DNA of 64,000 bases from Bdellovibrionales bacterium (lineage in GTDB: Bacteria; Bdellovibrionota; Bdellovibrionia; Bdellovibrionales; UBA1609), in contig JADJVA010000020.1 of the NCBI GenBank assembly GCA_016716765.1, forward strand, positions 1 through 64,000, read 5' to 3'. Numbering within the stretch: position 1 is the first letter of the stretch; each line of letters opens with the position of its first letter. The position numbers were made by a program, and so were the translations under genes. The notes under the pieces are model-generated. The model saw nothing but the letters and a program-made list of their open reading frames with translations, made no database searches and had not been told where the DNA came from. This document shows, piece by piece, positions 61,020 to 64,000 of this stretch.

Positions 61020-62666
61020 TTGCGAAAGGATGGTTTTTTGCGACTAGACCCAAAATTCAATTTCTTAGATCGCATGGCACTTTGGGCAGGGCTTTTTGGT
61101 GCAATCCTCACTGGAATGCTCCTGTGGCAGGGAGATTATATTGTGCGCTATTTCCTGATGAAAAATCATGACCAAGTTGAAATCGGCAGGATTTTGAGAT
61201 TGAATGGTGATGTGAGGCGAAGATTGGACCAAAGCCTCAATTGGTATCCAACAGGCCAAAGCGAATGGCTCTTCGACGGGGATAAAATTTTTACGGGTCC
61301 AAATTCAGACATTCAAATGAAAATTGGTCCGACATCGATTCTGAATCTGGAATCAAACAGCCTCGTGACCTTGCGAGCTCAAGGCAATGAGTTGCTTCTC
61401 GATCTAAAATTGGGTTCCCTTTCAACTTCGTCCAATTCCAACCAAACCATTCGATTGCTACACCAGAATAAAGTCACAACAATTCGGACCACCGACACTT
61501 CTTCTGAGATTCACATCGAAAAGTCAAAGGACGGAGATTTGAGTATCATCAGCAACACGCAAGAAGGAGAAATCGAAGTCGAAGTGGCGGGACAGAAATC
61601 TCGCCTAAATAATTTTCAATCCCTCAAGATTGAAAAGGAGGAGGACAAGTCCTCAGTCGAGCCTATCCAATCTATCGAAGCTGTTTCGGCGGCCCAACTC
61701 CCCGCTCGGTGGGTGAGGGACGCCGATTCAAATGATCCTTCTCAAACTTCTGACTCCATTCAAAAAATCACTCTGAGATTCAATTCTCATATCGATCTTC
61801 GAGTGCCCGCGAGCGTACAAAGCGGCATTGTTGAATATCCAAAGTTAGCTTGGAGCCCTCTCCTCGGAGTCGCCGATTATGTTCTGGAATTGAGCACCAA
61901 GCGAGAATTTTCAGACCCACTCCAAGTCAACGAAGCTCTGAAAGACCACGAATTCATTTGGACAAACGTCAGACCAGGGCACTACTTTTGGCGAGTTAAA
62001 GCTCTGGGTTCTCAGGGAGATATTTTGGATATCAGCCCAACGAAGGAACTCATTGTCCAAGTTTCTGCGCCTGAGATAGACCCTATCAAATTGGGTAACG
62101 AGAGCACTGACCTCGTCTCAAAATTGAATCTGGAAAAAGATATTCTGATCAGGTGGGCCAAAACTCCCATGGCAAGTAGCTATCGCATTATCTCGGGCGA
62201 AAAAAAGCATCTTAACCAGAAGAAATGAGTTTTTTCTGCCACTGCCCCCAATCGAGAATCAGAAGTGAAAATAGCCGCTGTCGATGAATTCGGAGCTGTT
62301 ATCAGTGATTTTTCGAAGGAGCGTATTTATTACCAGCGCAGTCTTATCTTAAAGCCCCCCACCCTTCTGCGACCTGCCTCCCGAACAACTCTGCTCTCCT
62401 TTGACCCGCAGCAAGTAAATCCTCTTCTCTTTTCCTGGATGAAAGTGCCAGAAGTCGGAGAATACGAGATTCAGATAGCCCGAGATCCACTGTTTGAGAA
62501 GATCATTTTTACCGCAAAGACGATGACAAACAGGCTCATTTTCAAAGGTATCCTGTCTGAAAGTGAAACCTATTGGCGCATAAGATCTCTGTTTGAAGCA
62601 AATGTCTCAAACTGGTCTGAAACGAGCAGCTTCCAAGTTCAAGGACCGGAGGCAGAGGGCATATAA
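61020..62666 (+). pseudogene. FecR-like protein with Ig-like repeats (module B), interrupted by in-frame TGA
   Basis: A paralogue of the module A FecR-like protein: 'FLRLDPKFNFLDRMALWAG', the transmembrane segment, and 'GDVRRRLDQSLNWYP' / 'KIFTGPNSDIQMKIG' match the module A N-terminus closely. Ig/FN3-type repeats follow ('HYFWRVKALGSQ', 'TYWRIRSLFEANVSNW'). A TGA at 62226-62228 stops the frame after 402 residues, but the same frame then continues with homologous text ('VKIAAVDEFGAVISDFSKER') to 62666. At the 5' end an ATG (61005) is followed by TAA at 61017 in the same frame, so the only start is TTG 61020. It is shorter than module A by about 220 residues. A decaying copy or sequence error; module A is the intact form. 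Confidence 0.75.
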
Positions 62667-62674
62667 AGCCGATC

Positions 62675-62699
62675 TAAAATCAAAATCAAAATCAAAAAT
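62675..62699. repeat. short AAAATC tandem repeat
   Basis: About three copies of aaaatc (near 62678-62697) lie just after the module B FecR-like gene. Low-complexity spacer in the 126-bp gap before the next gene; no function seen. Confidence 0.55.
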
Positions 62700-62792
62700 A
62701 TATGCGGAAATCTCAATAAGACTCAATTTATAGAAGAAAATTTCATCGAGCTCACATCTCCTCCCGCATAGTCTTTGGTCCGATAAATCAAT

Positions 62793-64000
62793 ATGCTGAG
62801 AACTTGGATCGTCTTCATTTTATTTCCGCTTTTTATCTTCGGTTGCAGCGCCAAGAAGGAAATCTCAGGCTTTCTGGGTGACACCACGCCGACAACCGCG
62901 CCGACGACCGAGCCGACTCCCGTGAATTTGGGAAATTTTGCAATCACAGGAGTCTCCGGCGGAACTGATGTGACAAAGGATGCTTGGCTCAATGGCAACA
63001 GTGCCAATCCTTCCATCTCTTGGACTGCTTCCTCAAACGCCTCCTCGTATGACATCACTGTTTATGAATACGATGGAAGCACGACCAAATGTAGCCTGGT
63101 CAACGTTTCGACCTTAAGTAATGACTTTTCCTCTTGTGCTCTGACAGACCAAACTTCCTACAAAATCAAAGTCACAGCCAAGACCTCAGGAGATTCAATA
63201 AAGCAAGCAGATAACAATTTCTATGTCTTCACATATTATTCTTTACCGGTAGGAGATAATAGCGTCTTTTCGACGACAACCATTCCCGGCGGTCTCGAGG
63301 CAGTTGATAACCAGTCGGTCGAATTGGGAATGAAGTTTCAGTCAGATATCAACGGCTATATTCTTGGCGTGAGATTTTACAAAGGAATAAATAACATTGG
63401 AGTTCACAGTGGCACTCTCTGGAATAGCGCTGGAACTTCGCTCGCTACAGTTAACTTTTCGGGAGAAACAGCTTCGGGATGGCAACAGCAATTATTCGCC
63501 ACCCCTGTGGCGATTTCAGCTAATACGACCTATGTCATATCCTATCATGCCCCTCTTGGCCTATATTCTTATGATCACAACGGCTTTGCTGCCGATGTTG
63601 CAAACTCTCCCTTGCGGGGACTTGCAGATGGGTTCGATGGAGACAATGGACTCTTTTTATACGATCCACTTTCGGTCTTTCCGACCAACACATTTAATAA
63701 ATCCAATTACTATGTCGACGTTGTTTTCGGACTTCCTTTTAACACAGCTCCACTGCCTTTTTTGATCACCGGAATCACGGGAGGCACTGATGTTGTCCTT
63801 GATGACCAACTTCAAGATGTCGTCGCAGGTCCAATATTGAATTGGGCTGATACGGTGGGCGAGACTTCCTACGACGTCACTATCTTTGCTGACGATGGAA
63901 CGACCGTGATCTGCGCCACGGTGAATGTTCCTGCGGATGCGACTCAATATAATTTTGCTTCTTGTACTCTCCCACAAAACACCTACTACAAAGCCAAAAT
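62793..64000 (+). CDS. lipoprotein with DUF4082 domain between FN3-like repeats, 5' part
   Basis: Open to the right edge, so the C-terminus is outside. A lipoprotein signal ('LFIFGCSAKKE') and a Thr/Pro-rich spacer are followed by a repeat of about 95 residues starting 'FAITGVSGGTDVTKDAWLNG'. Then comes a DUF4082 domain of about 150 residues ('VELGMKFQSDINGYILGVRF', 'FSGETASGWQQQLFATPVAI', 'NTTYVISYHAPLGLYSYDHN', 'SNYYVDVVFG'), typical of secreted carbohydrate- or surface-associated proteins. A second copy of the first repeat begins 'FLITGITGGTDVVLDDQLQD'. ATG 62793 is the first start with a signal; no Shine-Dalgarno is clear. Confidence 0.8.
   Translation, partial: MLRTWIVFILFPLFIFGCSAKKEISGFLGDTTPTTAPTTEPTPVNLGNFAITGVSGGTDVTKDAWLNGNSANPSISWTASSNASSYDITVYEYDGSTTKCSLVNVSTLSNDFSSCALTDQTSYKIKVTAKTSGDSIKQADNNFYVFTYYSLPVGDNSVFSTTTIPGGLEAVDNQSVELGMKFQSDINGYILGVRFYKGINNIGVHSGTLWNSAGTSLATVNFSGETASGWQQQLFATPVAISANTTYVISYHAPLGLYSYDHNGFAADVANSPLRGLADGFDGDNGLFLYDPLSVFPTNTFNKSNYYVDVVFGLPFNTAPLPFLITGITGGTDVVLDDQLQDVVAGPILNWADTVGETSYDVTIFADDGTTVICATVNVPADATQYNFASCTLPQNTYYKAK

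Noticed and set aside
62226..62228. In-frame TGA in the module B FecR gene as a possible selenocysteine codon, given SelU in the window
   Set aside because: The module A homologue has no Cys or Sec at this place, no SECIS-like hairpin follows, and SelU concerns tRNA modification, not Sec insertion.
1..64000. CRISPR arrays, tRNA genes, rRNA genes and phage genes
   Set aside because: None seen on reading: no regularly spaced direct repeats, no cloverleaf with TTCRA loop and CCA end that I could confirm, and no integrase or structural phage gene.

Overview
The window looks like chromosomal DNA of a Gram-negative, diderm predator-type or free-living bacterium, most probably of the Bdellovibrionota or a neighbouring lineage. 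This is inferred from gene content, not from a marker gene. The evidence is an RNase Y homologue in a genome full of outer-membrane barrels and lipoproteins, many secreted proteins of unknown family, HAMP-SpoIIE phosphatases, VWA lipoproteins, ETF-ubiquinone oxidoreductase and a LemA/TPM operon. No rRNA, tRNA, CRISPR array, prophage or intact insertion sequence was seen. The layout is dense, with genes on both strands and many short or overlapping junctions.

Layout. 0-8 kb: end of a beta-propeller protein, a PhoD-like phosphatase, a secreted endonuclease I, a CBS-domain protein, and a minus-strand run of lipoproteins (single-haem cytochrome-like, VWA). 8-16 kb: exported cyclophilin, patatin, a divergent pair of apparently exported Fe-S enzymes (E1-like sugar dehydrase and HemN/HemW-like radical SAM protein), AI-2E-type transporter, cNMP-binding protein. 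15-22 kb: ETF-QO, HIT protein, membrane protein, lemA-TPM-TPM operon, NlpC/P60 lipoprotein. 22-30 kb: SelU, then module A of a duplicated envelope signalling module (FecR-like/Ig-repeat protein, HAMP-SpoIIE phosphatase, outer-membrane barrel), then a ROK kinase. 30-42 kb: MmsA, unknown secreted proteins, a 128-bp perfect inverted-repeat element, a receiver/PAS-like regulator, thioesterase, cNMP/zinc-ribbon regulator, a structured-RNA candidate and RNase Y. 41-49 kb: MurQ-like SIS protein, Gcr-type membrane protein, lysozyme-like lipoprotein, CBS protein, thiolase, proline iminopeptidase. 49-56 kb: hydrolase/propeller/barrel trio, then a four-gene amidoligase operon (C39-like peptidase, RLAN/RimK ATP-grasp, GCS2, N-formylglutamate amidohydrolase). 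56-64 kb: VWA lipoprotein, module B of the duplicated signalling module in mirror orientation, and the start of a DUF4082 lipoprotein.

Best candidates for something new: (1) the twice-occurring divergent FecR/Ig-repeat - SpoIIE - barrel module, which links inner membrane, periplasm and outer membrane; (2) the divergent pair of Fe-S cluster enzymes that both carry apparent signal peptides; (3) the complete amidoligase operon, predicted to make an unknown gamma-glutamyl-type peptide; (4) a perfect 35-bp inverted repeat with a nested hairpin; (5) a 160-nt folded RNA candidate just upstream of RNase Y.

Five reading frames are interrupted: four by apparent single-base indels, three of these in or beside short homopolymers, and one by an in-frame stop. 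Because one of them is RNase Y, sequence error must be excluded before calling these genes dead.
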